Source: Rhizobium lusitanum (lineage in GTDB: Bacteria; Pseudomonadota; Alphaproteobacteria; Rhizobiales; Rhizobiaceae). Taken from it: a DNA stretch of 64,000 bases. This document shows, piece after piece, positions 9,182 to 17,936 of the stretch. Every line of letters begins with the position of its first letter. Position 1 is the stretch's first letter. A program made the position numbers and the translations under genes. The notes under the pieces are model-generated. The model did not search any database, was not told the origin of the DNA, and was given only the letters and a program-made list of their open reading frames with translations. The DNA is taken from NCBI RefSeq assembly GCF_014189535.1, contig NZ_CP050308.1:434001-498000 (forward strand). Direction: 5' to 3'.

Positions 9182-11179
9182 TCAAGCAAGCTTGGCAACC
9201 TTGGCCCGCCTGGCTTCGCGCTTGCGCAGGACGTCCGGTGGTGTGGCTTCGAGCGACAGCGATGCGATCGCCTCGTCGAGCGACATCGGCGTCTGCGCCT
9301 GGCTGCCGAGACGGCGGATATTGACCGAGCGCTCCTCGGCTTCCTTCTTGCCGCAGACGATGATCACCGGAACCTTCGTTACCGAATGCTCGCGGATCTT
9401 GTAGTTGATCTTCTCGTTGCGGAAGTCGGTCTCGACCGTGAGCCCGGCGTCACGCAGCGCTTCCGCTACCTCTTCGCCGTAACCGTCGGCTTCCGAGGTA
9501 ATGGTCGCGACAACCACCTGCAGCGGCGAGACCCAAAGCGGCATATGGCCGGCGAAGTTCTCGATCAGGATACCGAGGAAGCGTTCCATCGAGCCGCAGA
9601 TGGCGCGATGGATCATTACCGGCTGAGTCTTTTCGGAGTGCTGGTCGATATAGAAGGCGCCAAAGCGTTCCGGCAGATTGAAGTCGACCTGCGTCGTGCC
9701 GCACTGCCATTCACGGCCGATGGCATCCTTCAGCGTATATTCGAACTTCGGCCCGTAGAACGCGCCTTCGCCGGGTAGAATGCCGGTCTTAATGCGGCCA
9801 CCGGACTGCTCCTCGATGGTTTTCAGGACCTCCATCATCACGCTTTCGGCGCGATCCCAGAGCGCATCGTCACCGACGCGCTTTTCGGGACGGGTCGAAA
9901 GCTTGACGACGATCTCCTCGAAGCCGAAGTCCTCGTAGACAGACAGGATCAGGTCGTTGATCTTCAGGCATTCGGCCGCCATCTGTTCGTCGGTACAGAA
10001 GATATGCGCATCATCCTGCGTGAAGCCGCGCACGCGCATCAGACCGTGCAGCGCGCCCGAAGGCTCGTAGCGATGCACATTGCCGAATTCCGCAAGACGG
10101 ATCGGCAGTTCGCGGTAAGACTTCAAACCATGCTTGAAGATCTGGATGTGGCCGGGGCAGTTCATCGGCTTCAGAGCGAAGACGCGGTCGTCGTCGGTAT
10201 CGTCGCCGGCGACAGTCACCTTGAACATATTGTCGCGATACCAGCCCCAGTGACCGGAGGTTTCCCAGAGCGACTTGTCGAGCACCTGCGGCGCGTTGAC
10301 TTCCTGATAGTCGCCTTCCAGACGGCGGCGCATATAGGAGACCAGAGTCTGGAAAATGCGCCAGCCCTTGCCATGCCAGAAAACGACGCCCGGACCCTCT
10401 TCCTGGAAATGGAACAGGTCCATTTCGCGGCCAAGACGGCGGTGGTCGCGCTTCTCAGCTTCGGCGAGGATATGCAGGTAGTTGTCGAGATCGGCCTGTT
10501 CGGCAAAGGCCGTGCCGTAGATGCGGGTCAGCATCGGATTGTTGCTGTCGCCGCGCCAATAGGCGCCGGCCACCTTCATCAGCTTGAAGGCCGTGCCGAT
10601 CTGGCCGGTGGAGGCCATATGCGGCCCACGGCAAAGGTCGAACCAATCGCCCTGATAATAGATCTTCAGGTCCTGGCCTTCAGGAATGGCGTCTACGAGT
10701 TCCACCTTGTAGCGCTCGCCCTTGTCGGCAAAGACCTGCTTGGCCTTTTCGCGCGACCAGATCTGCCTGGTGAAGGGAGCATTGCGCTGGATGATCTCGC
10801 GCATCTTCTTCTCGATGACCGGCAGGTCGTCGGGCGTAAAGGGCTCGTTCTTGGCGAAGTCGTAATAGAAGCCGTTTTCAATCACAGGGCCGATGGTCAC
10901 CTGAGTACCTGGCCAGATCTCCTGCACGGCTTCCGCCATGACATGCGCCGCGTCATGCCGGATCAGCTCCAGCGCGCGGCCGTCATTGCGGGTGATGATC
11001 TCGATCTTGCCGTCGGTCACCGGCTCGGAAAGGTCGCGCACGGTGCCGTCGATCGCAATGGCGACGGCCTTCTTGGCAAGCGACTTGGAAATGGATTCAG
11101 CGACATCCCGGCCGGTTGCGCCAGCATCGTAGCTGCGCACGGAACCATCGGGAAATGTCAGGGAAACGGATTGGGACAT
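9182..11179 (-). CDS. thrS: Threonyl-tRNA synthetase
   Basis: 665 aa, cytoplasmic class II synthetase charging tRNA-Thr. Domain order: TGS domain (residues 1-65, [17 protein letters not shown]), editing domain with the HDAAHVMAE (HxxxH) metal site and the later [15 protein letters not shown] block, catalytic domain with zinc-ligand motif MNCPGH, motif 2 around [31 protein letters not shown] and motif 3 ([16 protein letters not shown]), then the anticodon-binding domain at the C-terminus. The start at 11177-11179 is set by AAGGAG eight bases upstream; a 20-codon longer frame lacks such a site. Monocistronic. Confidence 0.98.
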   Translation of the reverse strand: MSQSVSLTFPDGSVRSYDAGATGRDVAESISKSLAKKAVAIAIDGTVRDLSEPVTDGKIEIITRNDGRALELIRHDAAHVMAEAVQEIWPGTQVTIGPVIENGFYYDFAKNEPFTPDDLPVIEKKMREIIQRNAPFTRQIWSREKAKQVFADKGERYKVELVDAIPEGQDLKIYYQGDWFDLCRGPHMASTGQIGTAFKLMKVAGAYWRGDSNNPMLTRIYGTAFAEQADLDNYLHILAEAEKRDHRRLGREMDLFHFQEEGPGVVFWHGKGWRIFQTLVSYMRRRLEGDYQEVNAPQVLDKSLWETSGHWGWYRDNMFKVTVAGDDTDDDRVFALKPMNCPGHIQIFKHGLKSYRELPIRLAEFGNVHRYEPSGALHGLMRVRGFTQDDAHIFCTDEQMAAECLKINDLILSVYEDFGFEEIVVKLSTRPEKRVGDDALWDRAESVMMEVLKTIEEQSGGRIKTGILPGEGAFYGPKFEYTLKDAIGREWQCGTTQVDFNLPERFGAFYIDQHSEKTQPVMIHRAICGSMERFLGILIENFAGHMPLWVSPLQVVVATITSEADGYGEEVAEALRDAGLTVETDFRNEKINYKIREHSVTKVPVIIVCGKKEAEERSVNIRRLGSQAQTPMSLDEAIASLSLEATPPDVLRKREARRAKVAKLA

Positions 11180-11303
11180 CGAAATTCTCCTTGTCCAGTC
11201 CCGCCAACGAATGCGGGTGGTTTCAATAGATGCGGTCAATCAATGTTTTTGAACGCGGTCGCCTGATAACGATATTTGGCGATTTAGTAAAGGAAAAGCA
11301 GCT

Positions 11304-11834
11304 CTAACGGCCGATCATCCCGACCAATCCTCGCACCGTATTCCAATTTCGCAGCGTGCCGACACCGAGACGTTTGGTGGTCAGCGAGGAGAGCAGGCGC
11401 GTTTCACTCGCCTTACCGCCGAAATCGATCCAGAGATCGCCATCGACCACGGCCAGCAGCTCCGGGCCGCTTCTGCGCTTTTCGAGTACTTCGACCACCG
11501 ACGGATCGAGCGGTTCACGCATGACGCGGATGGCCACCTCGCTGCCTTCACCGTCTGCGAACGGATTGCCCGCGACAAGCTTAATCCACGTCGCAGCATC
11601 GCGAGCAATAATGTCGACGTGCTTGCCGAAAGTCTTCGTAAAGCCCGCTTCGAGCTGAGTTTCGATTGCCGCAATCGGTTGCGCGCCAGCCTCGAAGACC
11701 AGATTACCGGTCGCGACCAGCGTTTTGACGTTGGTGAAGCCCAGATTTTCCGCCATCGTCCGCAGATCGCTCATGATGACTCGACGGCCAGCGGCAAGGA
11801 CGATGCTGTGAAGCAGTGCGACATACGTCGTCAT
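11304..11834 (-). CDS. DUF1697 family protein
   Basis: 176 aa from the ATG at 11832-11834. The family pattern is clear: MTTYVALLHSIVLAAGRRVIMSDLR, NLGFTNVKTLVATGNLVFEA, NPFADGE, and a C-terminal TTKRLGVGTLRNWNTV. DUF1697 proteins are small cytoplasmic alpha/beta proteins of unknown biochemical function. Most members have 'LRGINVGG' where this one has 'LHSIVLAAG', a mild divergence. It follows yidD by 5 bp and is probably cotranscribed with it. Confidence 0.85.
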   Translation of the reverse strand: MTTYVALLHSIVLAAGRRVIMSDLRTMAENLGFTNVKTLVATGNLVFEAGAQPIAAIETQLEAGFTKTFGKHVDIIARDAATWIKLVAGNPFADGEGSEVAIRVMREPLDPSVVEVLEKRRSGPELLAVVDGDLWIDFGGKASETRLLSSLTTKRLGVGTLRNWNTVRGLVGMIGR

Positions 11835-11839
11835 GCCGC

Positions 11840-12259
11840 TCAGGCTGCCTTTCGGCCGATGACGAAATACCGCCAGGGTGTCCACCAATGATAGTGGTTT
11901 TCCAGAGCTTCTGGCACTGGGTCCAGCCCGCTGGTGCCGCCAGGGCCGCAACGTGCCACCCGAAACAGCGTCATCCAGCCGCCGGGCCATAAGCCATGCC
12001 GGGCGATCGATTCGTAGCCATATTCCGAGCAGGTCGGAATATGGCGGCAGGAATTGCCGATGAAGCCGGAAAGGGTCAGTTGATACAGACGGATTAGGCC
12101 CATGCCGAAGAGCCGGTCGGGTGTCTTGCGGAAGGGGCCATGCCAATTACGACTTATCCGTCGTGTGGTATACCCCCCCTCTGTCACTCCGTGACATCTC
12201 CCCCACAAGGGGGGAGATCGGTTTGGAGCTTGCCGCAGCTCCACCCTCATCTTCTTCAT
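11840..12259 (-). CDS. yidD: Membrane protein insertion efficiency factor YidD
   Basis: YidD-family protein (small, membrane-associated, linked to YidC-dependent insertion). The conserved core GLIRLYQLTLSGFIG, NSCRHIPTCSEYGYESIARHG, and W..RCGPGG..GLDPVP is complete. The 5' end is odd: codons up to about 34 fall inside an inverted-repeat element (see 12169-12393), so only residues from ISRNWHGPFRKTPDRL onward look native. Candidate starts are the ATG at 12259, a GTG at 12187 within the repeat and preceded by a G-rich stretch, and an internal ATG at 12103. The last loses the conserved NWHGPFRKTP segment. Confidence 0.85.
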   Translation of the reverse strand: MKKMRVELRQAPNRSPPLWGRCHGVTEGGYTTRRISRNWHGPFRKTPDRLFGMGLIRLYQLTLSGFIGNSCRHIPTCSEYGYESIARHGLWPGGWMTLFRVARCGPGGTSGLDPVPEALENHYHWWTPWRYFVIGRKAA

Positions 12260-12393
12260 CCTGTACTGAGCAGAGATAGCACATGAGCGGCTATCCCTCG
12301 ATACTTGATAGTGTTCTGGGGCGGATGCTGCGTACTCTCCTCAATCTCCCCCCTTGTGGGGGAGATGTCACGGAGTGACAGAGGGGGGTATGC
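12169..12393. repeat. Inverted-repeat intergenic element (rhizobial RIME/MITE-like)
   Basis: Two near-identical arms of about 48 bp in inverted orientation, 12169-12217 and 12345-12393, bound about 127 bp of other sequence. Each arm contains the palindromic TGTCACTCCGTGACA core and a second hairpin with C-rich and G-rich sides (CTCCCCCACAAGGGGGGAG). The only arm difference I see is one C in the C-run near the outer end. Both outer ends finish in TA. The arm type is common in rhizobial intergenic regions; I do not assign it to a named class with certainty. It separates yidD from the IscU-like gene. Confidence 0.8.
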
Positions 12394-12412
12394 GCTCTCC
12401 GCGCAGAGATAC

Positions 12413-12868
12413 TCACGATACAGCCTCAACAACCCCGGCCCGCGTCGCCTCAATCTGCCCGATCGCATCCACCACAGCATCGAAAGTCAGCATCGTCGAT
12501 GCATGGCGCGCCTTGTAATCCTTGACCGGCTTCAGATAGCGCATGTCCTCGAAGCGCCCTGTTGGCCCCTCGCCGTTCGCCTTCAGCATCGCAAGCATAT
12601 CTTCTCGTGCCTGGCGCAATTCGGCGGAAGTGGCACCCACCACATGGCGGGCCATGACCGAAGAAGACGCCTGACCAAGCGCACAGGCCTTGACGTCGTG
12701 CGCAAAATCGGTAACGACATCGTCGTCCATTTTCAGCCAGATCTTCACGCGGGAGCCGCACAGTCTGGAATGGGCCTGAGCGCTCGCATCGGCGTCTGAA
12801 AGGCTACCAATGCGTTCGATATTGCCGGCGAATTCCAGGATCTTGCTGTTATAGATCTCGTCCATCAT
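12413..12868 (-). CDS. IscU/SufU-like Fe-S scaffold protein, third Cys missing
   Basis: 151 aa from ATG at 12866-12868. The NifU-N/SufU fold is recognisable: MDEIYNSKILEFAGNI at the start, SRLCGSRVKIWL (Cys37; usual CGD is CGS here), KACALGQASSSVM (Cys62) and a C-terminal YLKPVKDYKARHASTMLTFDAVVDAI. In true SufU/IscU the last block carries a third ligand cysteine (RxKCA); here residues 120-125 read ARHAST with no Cys. Assembly of a cluster on three Cys is therefore impossible as in the canonical scaffold. It may be a zinc or carrier-type relative. It is not part of the suf operon in this window. Confidence 0.8.
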   Translation of the reverse strand: MMDEIYNSKILEFAGNIERIGSLSDADASAQAHSRLCGSRVKIWLKMDDDVVTDFAHDVKACALGQASSSVMARHVVGATSAELRQAREDMLAMLKANGEGPTGRFEDMRYLKPVKDYKARHASTMLTFDAVVDAIGQIEATRAGVVEAVS

Positions 12869-13157
12869 CGATCTCGCTCCGATGTATGCGCTTTGTGTTT
12901 CAAAACAAAAACACACTGTGTTCCGTTTGGACACTTTCACAGGGACAATGCCATACTATATGTATGTCGTTCGAAGACCACAAAAATGCAATGGTCTTCT
13001 GTAAGTTTGATGGGAAACCGTGCAGGACGGCAGGCTTGTCCGCCAGCCAGAACGCCCCGGAGCCCGCCAAAGGTACACATTTTCCCATGTGATGGGGAAT
13101 ACCAGTGGCGAGTCCGATAAAACAAGATCCGCGGTGCGGGTCAGGAGACCACAGGTA

Positions 13158-13769
13158 ATGGACGCCATTGTAAAGAACTTTCCGCAAGCCGTTGAATCCG
13201 ATCGTCCTTCACAGAAGGAAGCAGAAGACGCCGTTCGCGTTCTGCTTCGCTGGGCAGGTGATGATCCGCAGCGCGAAGGCCTGCTCGATACGCCGGCGCG
13301 CGTCGCCAAGGCCTATCGTGAGCTTTTCGCCGGCTATGACATGAACCCCGAGGACGTGCTTGGTCGCACCTTCGAGGAAGTTTCCGGCTACGATGACATG
13401 GTCCTCGTGCGCGATATTCCGTTCTACTCGCATTGCGAACATCATATGGTGCCGATTATCGGCAAGGCGCATGTCGCCTATCTGCCGAATGGTCGCGTGC
13501 TTGGCCTGTCGAAGATCGGCCGCGTCGTCGAAATCTTTGGTCGCCGCCTGCAGACGCAGGAGGCCATGACCGCCCAGGTCGCCAATGCCATCGACGATTC
13601 CCTGCGTCCGCGCGGCGTCGCCGTGATGATCGAAGCCGAACATATGTGCATGGCGATGCGCGGTGTGCAGCAGCAGGGTGCTTCAACGCTGACGACGACT
13701 TTCACCGGTGCTTTCAAGGCCGATCCGGCTGAGCAGGTCCGCTTCATGACGATGGTCCGGAGCCGCTGA
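13158..13769 (+). CDS. folE: GTP cyclohydrolase I
   Basis: 203 aa. Converts GTP to 7,8-dihydroneopterin triphosphate, the first step of tetrahydrofolate synthesis; zinc-dependent homodecamer of the FolE type. Zinc ligands are visible as Cys93 and His96 in SHCEHHMVP and Cys164 in [30 protein letters not shown] is the family core and [14 protein letters not shown] the C-terminal signature. The start at 13158 has an AGGAGA site; the frame continues upstream but without conservation. hisI follows 25 bp downstream on the same strand, probably as an operon. Confidence 0.96.
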   Translation: MDAIVKNFPQAVESDRPSQKEAEDAVRVLLRWAGDDPQREGLLDTPARVAKAYRELFAGYDMNPEDVLGRTFEEVSGYDDMVLVRDIPFYSHCEHHMVPIIGKAHVAYLPNGRVLGLSKIGRVVEIFGRRLQTQEAMTAQVANAIDDSLRPRGVAVMIEAEHMCMAMRGVQQQGASTLTTTFTGAFKADPAEQVRFMTMVRSR

Positions 13770-13794
13770 CAGGGCTCCAAGAAAAGAGCCTGAG

Positions 13795-14244
13795 ATGAAT
13801 TTGGTATTCAACGCCCCTTCCACGGACAAGTCCGAGCTTGAGGATGCGGGCGATTTCACGCCCCGTTTCGACGATCGCGGACTGATCACCGCAATCGTGA
13901 CCGACGCACATGACGGTGAGCTGCTGATGGTCGCGCATATGAATGCCGAAGCTCTGGCGCTGACCATCAAGACCAAGACGGCGCACTACTACAGCCGTTC
14001 GCGCGGCAAACTCTGGAAAAAGGGCGAGACTTCCGGAAACCTGCAAACGGTGAAGGAGATACGTACCGATTGCGATCAGGATGCCATCTGGCTGAAAGTT
14101 GTAGTCGCCGGTCACGATGCAACGTGCCATACTGGTCGCCGTTCCTGCTTCTACCGTACGGTTGAGCTGGAGGATGGAAAGCCGGTGCTGAGCGTGGTCG
14201 ACGATCACCTGCATTTCGATCCCAGCGAAATCTACCAGCAATAG
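13795..14244 (+). CDS. hisI: Phosphoribosyl-AMP cyclohydrolase
   Basis: 149 aa. Third step of histidine biosynthesis: opens the purine ring of phosphoribosyl-AMP. Family motifs are all present: [24 protein letters not shown] [31 protein letters not shown] and [13 protein letters not shown] with metal-binding cysteines. This is the stand-alone form without the HisE domain, as usual in alphaproteobacteria. It lies 25 bp behind folE; both enzymes act on related cyclic substrates and the pairing is common in rhizobia. Confidence 0.96.
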   Translation: MNLVFNAPSTDKSELEDAGDFTPRFDDRGLITAIVTDAHDGELLMVAHMNAEALALTIKTKTAHYYSRSRGKLWKKGETSGNLQTVKEIRTDCDQDAIWLKVVVAGHDATCHTGRRSCFYRTVELEDGKPVLSVVDDHLHFDPSEIYQQ

Positions 14245-14360
14245 GCCAGGCGACAGGTTTCCACATATCGATCGGGCGATAACCAAATATACGATTTGGA
14301 AACGAAAAAGGGACAGTATTTTAGCAAGGGGCACATACAGGCCTCAGAGGAAGATATGTC

Positions 14361-15326
14361 ATGCTGAATTGGGGGTTGAATCGTCAGGGCGCCGGACAGA
14401 CTTCGGCTGGTTCAGATCCGACCACCTCGCGCGGCATCCTCGCTCCTCCCATTGCTCCCGCTCCGCCAAAGAAAGTAAAGATCTCGCTGGCGCTTGGAGG
14501 AGGTGCAGCTCGCGGCTGGGCTCATATCGGCGTGCTGCGTGCCCTGGACGAGGCGGGTATCGAGGTCGGCATGGTTGCGGGCACGTCCATCGGGGCTCTG
14601 GTTGGCGGCTGCTATCTTGCCGGCAAGCTTGACGAGCTGGAGGCTTTTGCCCGCTCCTTGACTATGCGCCGCATCGCCAGCCTGCTTGATCTCACCATTG
14701 GCGGCAGCGGCCTGTTCGGCGGCATGCGGCTTACCAAGCGCATGCAGGAACACCTTGAAGGCCTGTCTATCGAGGATCTCGACCGCACATTCGTCGCCGT
14801 CGCCTCGGAATTGAACACCGGCCACGAGGTCTGGATCGCCAATGGCTCGCTGATCACGGCACTGCGGGCATCCTATGCCCTGCCCGGCATTTTCGAGCCG
14901 GTTCGCACCAATAGCCGCACGCTGGTCGATGGCGCACTCGTCAATCCGGTGCCTGTTTCCGTTTGTCGTGCTTACGAGCAGCCTCTCGTGGTCGCCGTCA
15001 ATTTGAATTACGACCTCTACGGTCGTTCTGCCGTCGTCAAACACAATGCCGGCCCGCCGAGCAGCGACCAGCAACGCCGCGAAGAGCCGCCCTACACCAA
15101 GCTCGGCATGACCGGCGTGATGGTACAGGCTTTCAACATTATTCAGGATCGGATCTCTCGTGCTCGCCTTGCCGGCGACCCGCCGGACCTGGCGCTGCAT
15201 CCGCGCCTCAGCGACATCGGCCTCTCGGAGTTTCATCGTGCCGGCGAGGCGATCGAGCGCGGCTATGAGGAGACATTGGTGCGGCTCACCGAAATCCGGC
15301 GCATGCAGGAAGCCTATGCGCGGTAG
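14361..15326 (+). CDS. Patatin-like phospholipase (RssA-like)
   Basis: 321 aa. Patatin domain from about residue 40: oxyanion loop LALGGGAARGWAHIGVLRAL, nucleophile Ser76 in GTSIG, and catalytic Asp190 in VDGALVNPVPV, so the Ser-Asp dyad is intact. The N-terminal 40 residues are Pro/Ala rich and not conserved. No signal peptide, so it is probably cytoplasmic or membrane-peripheral, hydrolysing acyl esters of lipids. A short palindrome (CCAAAT...ATTTGG, 14282-14298) lies in the 116-bp gap after hisI. Confidence 0.9.
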   Translation: MLNWGLNRQGAGQTSAGSDPTTSRGILAPPIAPAPPKKVKISLALGGGAARGWAHIGVLRALDEAGIEVGMVAGTSIGALVGGCYLAGKLDELEAFARSLTMRRIASLLDLTIGGSGLFGGMRLTKRMQEHLEGLSIEDLDRTFVAVASELNTGHEVWIANGSLITALRASYALPGIFEPVRTNSRTLVDGALVNPVPVSVCRAYEQPLVVAVNLNYDLYGRSAVVKHNAGPPSSDQQRREEPPYTKLGMTGVMVQAFNIIQDRISRARLAGDPPDLALHPRLSDIGLSEFHRAGEAIERGYEETLVRLTEIRRMQEAYAR

Positions 15327-15447
15327 GGCGTCAATAGACGTGAAACTCTGAAGAGACATGCCGCCCATCTCGCTCAAAACGGCGGGATGGCTTTCGCATA
15401 TGAGGCACCACCCGGCCCTTCGCTTTGGGCTCAGGGCGCTATACGCT

Positions 15448-15487
15448 GCAATCGACCCGCTGGGTCGATTGCTTCGGCTTCGCCGAA
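15448..15487. terminator. Tandem perfect hairpins between convergent genes
   Basis: Arms GCAATCGACCC (15448-15458) and GGGTCGATTGC (15462-15472) with a 3-nt loop, followed directly by TTCGGC (15473-15478) and GCCGAA (15482-15487). The pair sits 8 nt past the stop of the CBS gene (minus) and 120 nt past the patatin gene (plus), so it may end both transcripts. No U-run is evident. Confidence 0.55.
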
Positions 15488-15494
15488 CCGCTTC

Positions 15495-15929
15495 TCACCC
15501 AGCGATATAGGCCTTGATCTGCTCGGCCTCGAGCTCGATCTCGCGGATACGCCATTTGACGACGTCGCCGATCGAGATGATGCCGGAGAGCTTGCCTTTG
15601 TCTTCGACCGGGACATGGCGGAAGCGGCGCAGGGTCATCAGCTCCATCAGCTCGTCGGTGGTGCTCTCTTCCTTGCAGCGATGCACCTTCGCCGTCATCA
15701 GCGAGGCGATCGGTTGATCGAGACATTCGCTACCGTGCTTGGCCACCGCATTGACCACATCGCGCTCGGTGAATATGCCGGAAATCTTGCCTGCCATGCC
15801 GACGACAACGATGGCGCCAATACGGTTCTCGTTGAGAATTCTAGCGGCCTCCGCGACGGTCGTATTACCCCCGGTGGTAACGACGTCGCGACCTTTGATA
15901 TCCAGTATGGCTTTTACGGAAACTGACAT
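15495..15929 (-). CDS. CBS-domain protein
   Basis: 144 aa from ATG at 15927-15929, with GGGAGAA upstream. Two CBS motifs and nothing else: MSVSVKAILDIKGRDVVTTGGNTTVAEAARILNENRIGAIVVV... FTERDVVNAVAKHG (residues 1-65) and IASLMTAKVHRCKEE... LRRFRHVPVEDKGKLSGIISIGDVVK (about 75-125). Such stand-alone CBS pairs bind adenosyl ligands (AMP, ATP, SAM, NAD) and act as sensors; the partner protein is not known. A C-terminal helix with REIELEAEQIKAYI ends the protein. Convergent with the patatin gene. Confidence 0.88.
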   Translation of the reverse strand: MSVSVKAILDIKGRDVVTTGGNTTVAEAARILNENRIGAIVVVGMAGKISGIFTERDVVNAVAKHGSECLDQPIASLMTAKVHRCKEESTTDELMELMTLRRFRHVPVEDKGKLSGIISIGDVVKWRIREIELEAEQIKAYIAG

Positions 15930-16096
15930 TCGATTCTCCCATCTCGAAAGCACAGTGAACATGCGAGCTTCGGATTTGTTCCGAAACCACCCCAAGGTTT
16001 CGGGCCGCTGCTCCCTTCATCGGCCGCGTTGGTTTCCTCCCACGCGCGTCCGATAGCCATGAATGTTGCGCTTGTGGAGCCAAGAAAGCAACAGCT

Positions 16097-16867
16097 TCAT
16101 TCCGTTGATACGGCAGGATTTTCGACTTCGACGCGAGGCTGCCGGTCGAACAGCGAAAACAGCAGGAAGCCGAAGAGGAAGCCGCCGATATGGGCGTCCC
16201 AGGCGACCGGTTGCGAGCTGTCGCCAACCAGCGTGATGCCGAAAGCGACCAGTGCGTTGCCGGCGACCCACATCAGGATATAGACGACGACCGTCCGGCT
16301 GCGCAGCGAGTCGAGGATCGACAGCCGCGGGTTGAGGTGGGCTTGCCGTGCGCCGATGCGGCGGCCGTCCATGGCCGGAAAGGCAAAACGGCAGGCAGCT
16401 CCCATCAATCCTGAAACGACGCCGGATGCGCCGATCAGCAGGGTCTGGTCACCCCAATAGATAGCCGCGTGCAGGAATGCCGAGGCGGCGGCTGAAAAAA
16501 GCCAGAAGAGCACATAGCGCACGACGCCAATCCGGCGCGCAACAGGTGCTGCGAAGACCATCAGCCACAGCCCGTTGAAAACGATATGCTCGATACCGCC
16601 ATGCAGAAGCGAATAGGTGACCGGCGTCCACAGCCACTCCAGTCCCTGCTGTGACAGCGGGAAAGCATAGCGCGCGGGAATGAAGCTAAAGGTGAAATAG
16701 AGCCAGTTCAGTGTATCGTCCGACCACCAGGGCAAGTTCTGAACAGCGAAGACGACCGCCAGCAGTGCCAGGCTTGCGAGGATGACGGGTGGCAGGTTGA
16801 AAGCCGGAACGCGCTGCGGCGGCCGCGGATCTTCTAGCTGTTGGCGCGGCGGCTCTGCATTGTCCAT
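16097..16867 (-). CDS. Rhomboid family intramembrane serine protease
   Basis: 256 aa with six hydrophobic segments after a Pro/Arg-rich cytoplasmic N-terminus (residues 1-25). Catalytic Ser148 lies in the GASGVVSGLMG motif and catalytic His226 in AHIGGFLFGF; TYSLLHGGIEHIVFNGLWL carries the conserved H..N pair of the fourth-segment region. It should cleave membrane-spanning substrates within the bilayer of the inner membrane. The C-terminal tail (FSLFDRQPRVEVENPAVSTE) is cytoplasmic. Start chosen at 16865-16867 because the longer frame adds unconserved residues. A strong terminator for an upstream transcript lies 53 bp before the start. Confidence 0.9.
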   Translation of the reverse strand: MDNAEPPRQQLEDPRPPQRVPAFNLPPVILASLALLAVVFAVQNLPWWSDDTLNWLYFTFSFIPARYAFPLSQQGLEWLWTPVTYSLLHGGIEHIVFNGLWLMVFAAPVARRIGVVRYVLFWLFSAAASAFLHAAIYWGDQTLLIGASGVVSGLMGAACRFAFPAMDGRRIGARQAHLNPRLSILDSLRSRTVVVYILMWVAGNALVAFGITLVGDSSQPVAWDAHIGGFLFGFLLFSLFDRQPRVEVENPAVSTE

Positions 16868-16919
16868 GTCTTGCTCTGAGGTCCTCAAAAGGGACTCGAG
16901 ACATACAGCAGCGATCGTC

Positions 16920-17080
16920 AAAAAAAAAGCCGTCCAACCAATGTGGACGGCTTGTTCGGGCGCTCTTCACAGGGATGCGCCGCAATGGCTTGCATCCCCC
17001 GCCCGAAAGAGTTTGTGCTGAAGGTCACCTCGTGAAGTGATGGCCTATTTCTCCCATTCAGGGCCGCAAAAGGCAAACGA
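16920..17080 (-). ncRNA. Candidate small RNA (three hairpins, U9 terminator)
   Basis: On the minus strand three nested or adjacent stems end in a textbook terminator. An outer stem pairs TTCGGGCG with CGCCCGAA (17000-17007 with 16955-16962). Inside it is GGGATGC with GCATCCC (16992-16998 with 16972-16978). Then a terminator stem AAGCCGTCCA/TGGACGGCTT (16944-16953 with 16927-16936) is followed by nine U residues (16920-16928). No protein gene on this strand lies upstream, so the terminated transcript should be a small RNA or a leader. The 5' end is a guess; no clear promoter is seen and I cannot assign it to a known family. Confidence 0.45.
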
Positions 17081-17170
17081 AACCCTTTCTTAACCTTAAT
17101 GGCTCGGCCTTGGCATGAAATAAGCAAGGCAAGGTGCAAGGGCGATGAGCGCCCCTGTATTTGAACTGAA

Positions 17171-17818
17171 ATGGGATACCGACGCGTCATGCGCCAGAAG
17201 ACGAGCATCGAGATATTCACCTATTGGGAGCAGCTGCGCGGTGGTGCGGATGCCCCATTGCGCAATTTGATACAGCCCTCGGCGGTCCGCCACATCCTGC
17301 CGGAGCTGTTCATTCTGGAGCTCTTGCCGAATGATGCACCGCGTTTTCGGCTGGCCGGTACGGCGATTTGCAGTCTCATGGGACGCGAGATTCGCGGCGA
17401 GAGTTTTGCCGCGCTTTGGGCCGGCAGCCAGATCGAAGACCCGATTCGCATTGCGACTGGCGTGATGACGCATGTGGTTCCCGTCTTGATCAATGCAACC
17501 GGCTACAGCATCAGCGGCCGCCATATGGCCTTTGAAATGGTGCTGATGCCGATGCGTTCATCGGGTGATGTCTGCGATCGTCTGCTCGGCTGCCTGACGC
17601 CGGTTGCACAAACAGCGTGGCTTGGCAGCGAACCCATGGAGTTCCTGGCGCTTGATCGCAGCCGCTTGCTTCATGACCGCCCTGCCCGCGCCGTCGAACT
17701 GCCAACGCATCCGCAATCCGCCGATTTGATCTCACCTCGAGATGGTGCCCGGTTCGGTGAATTGATGCGGCGGATGCTGCATTTGAAAACGGGCATGCAC
17801 GATTCTCGCGCCGGTTGA
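17171..17818 (+). CDS. PAS_5 family protein
   Basis: 215 aa, soluble. Matches the PAS-like family PF07310 common in rhizobia: TSIEIFTYWEQLRGGADAPLRNLIQPSAVRHILPELFILEL, then FRLAGTAICSLMGREIRGESFAALW, and a later MAFEMVLMPM strand with GDVCDRLLGCLTPV. These proteins are thought to sense small signals, but no effector domain is attached. ATG at 17171 and at 17189 (MRQKTS) are both possible; neither has a clear ribosome site. It starts divergently from the candidate small RNA and precedes a PilZ gene by 118 bp. Confidence 0.8.
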   Translation: MGYRRVMRQKTSIEIFTYWEQLRGGADAPLRNLIQPSAVRHILPELFILELLPNDAPRFRLAGTAICSLMGREIRGESFAALWAGSQIEDPIRIATGVMTHVVPVLINATGYSISGRHMAFEMVLMPMRSSGDVCDRLLGCLTPVAQTAWLGSEPMEFLALDRSRLLHDRPARAVELPTHPQSADLISPRDGARFGELMRRMLHLKTGMHDSRAG

Positions 17819-17936
17819 CCCATCACGACACAAATTCATCCATCTCTTCTCAATCATTATTCGGCCAAGACAACCTTACCTTAAGAAAGTTCGGCTAATG
17901 ATTGCAACAAACATAGTCGGTTGAAGAAGCCCATTT

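Noticed and set aside
10004..11266. 420-codon plus-strand frame antisense to thrS
   Set aside because: thrS is complete on the other strand; the antisense protein has no recognisable domain.
12169..12393. Insertion sequence with transposase
   Set aside because: The element is only about 225 bp and holds no transposase frame; it is a non-coding repeat.
16920..17010. 4.5S (SRP) RNA as identity of the small RNA candidate
   Set aside because: The conserved SRP apical motif (GGAAGCAGCC type) is not present in the expected place.
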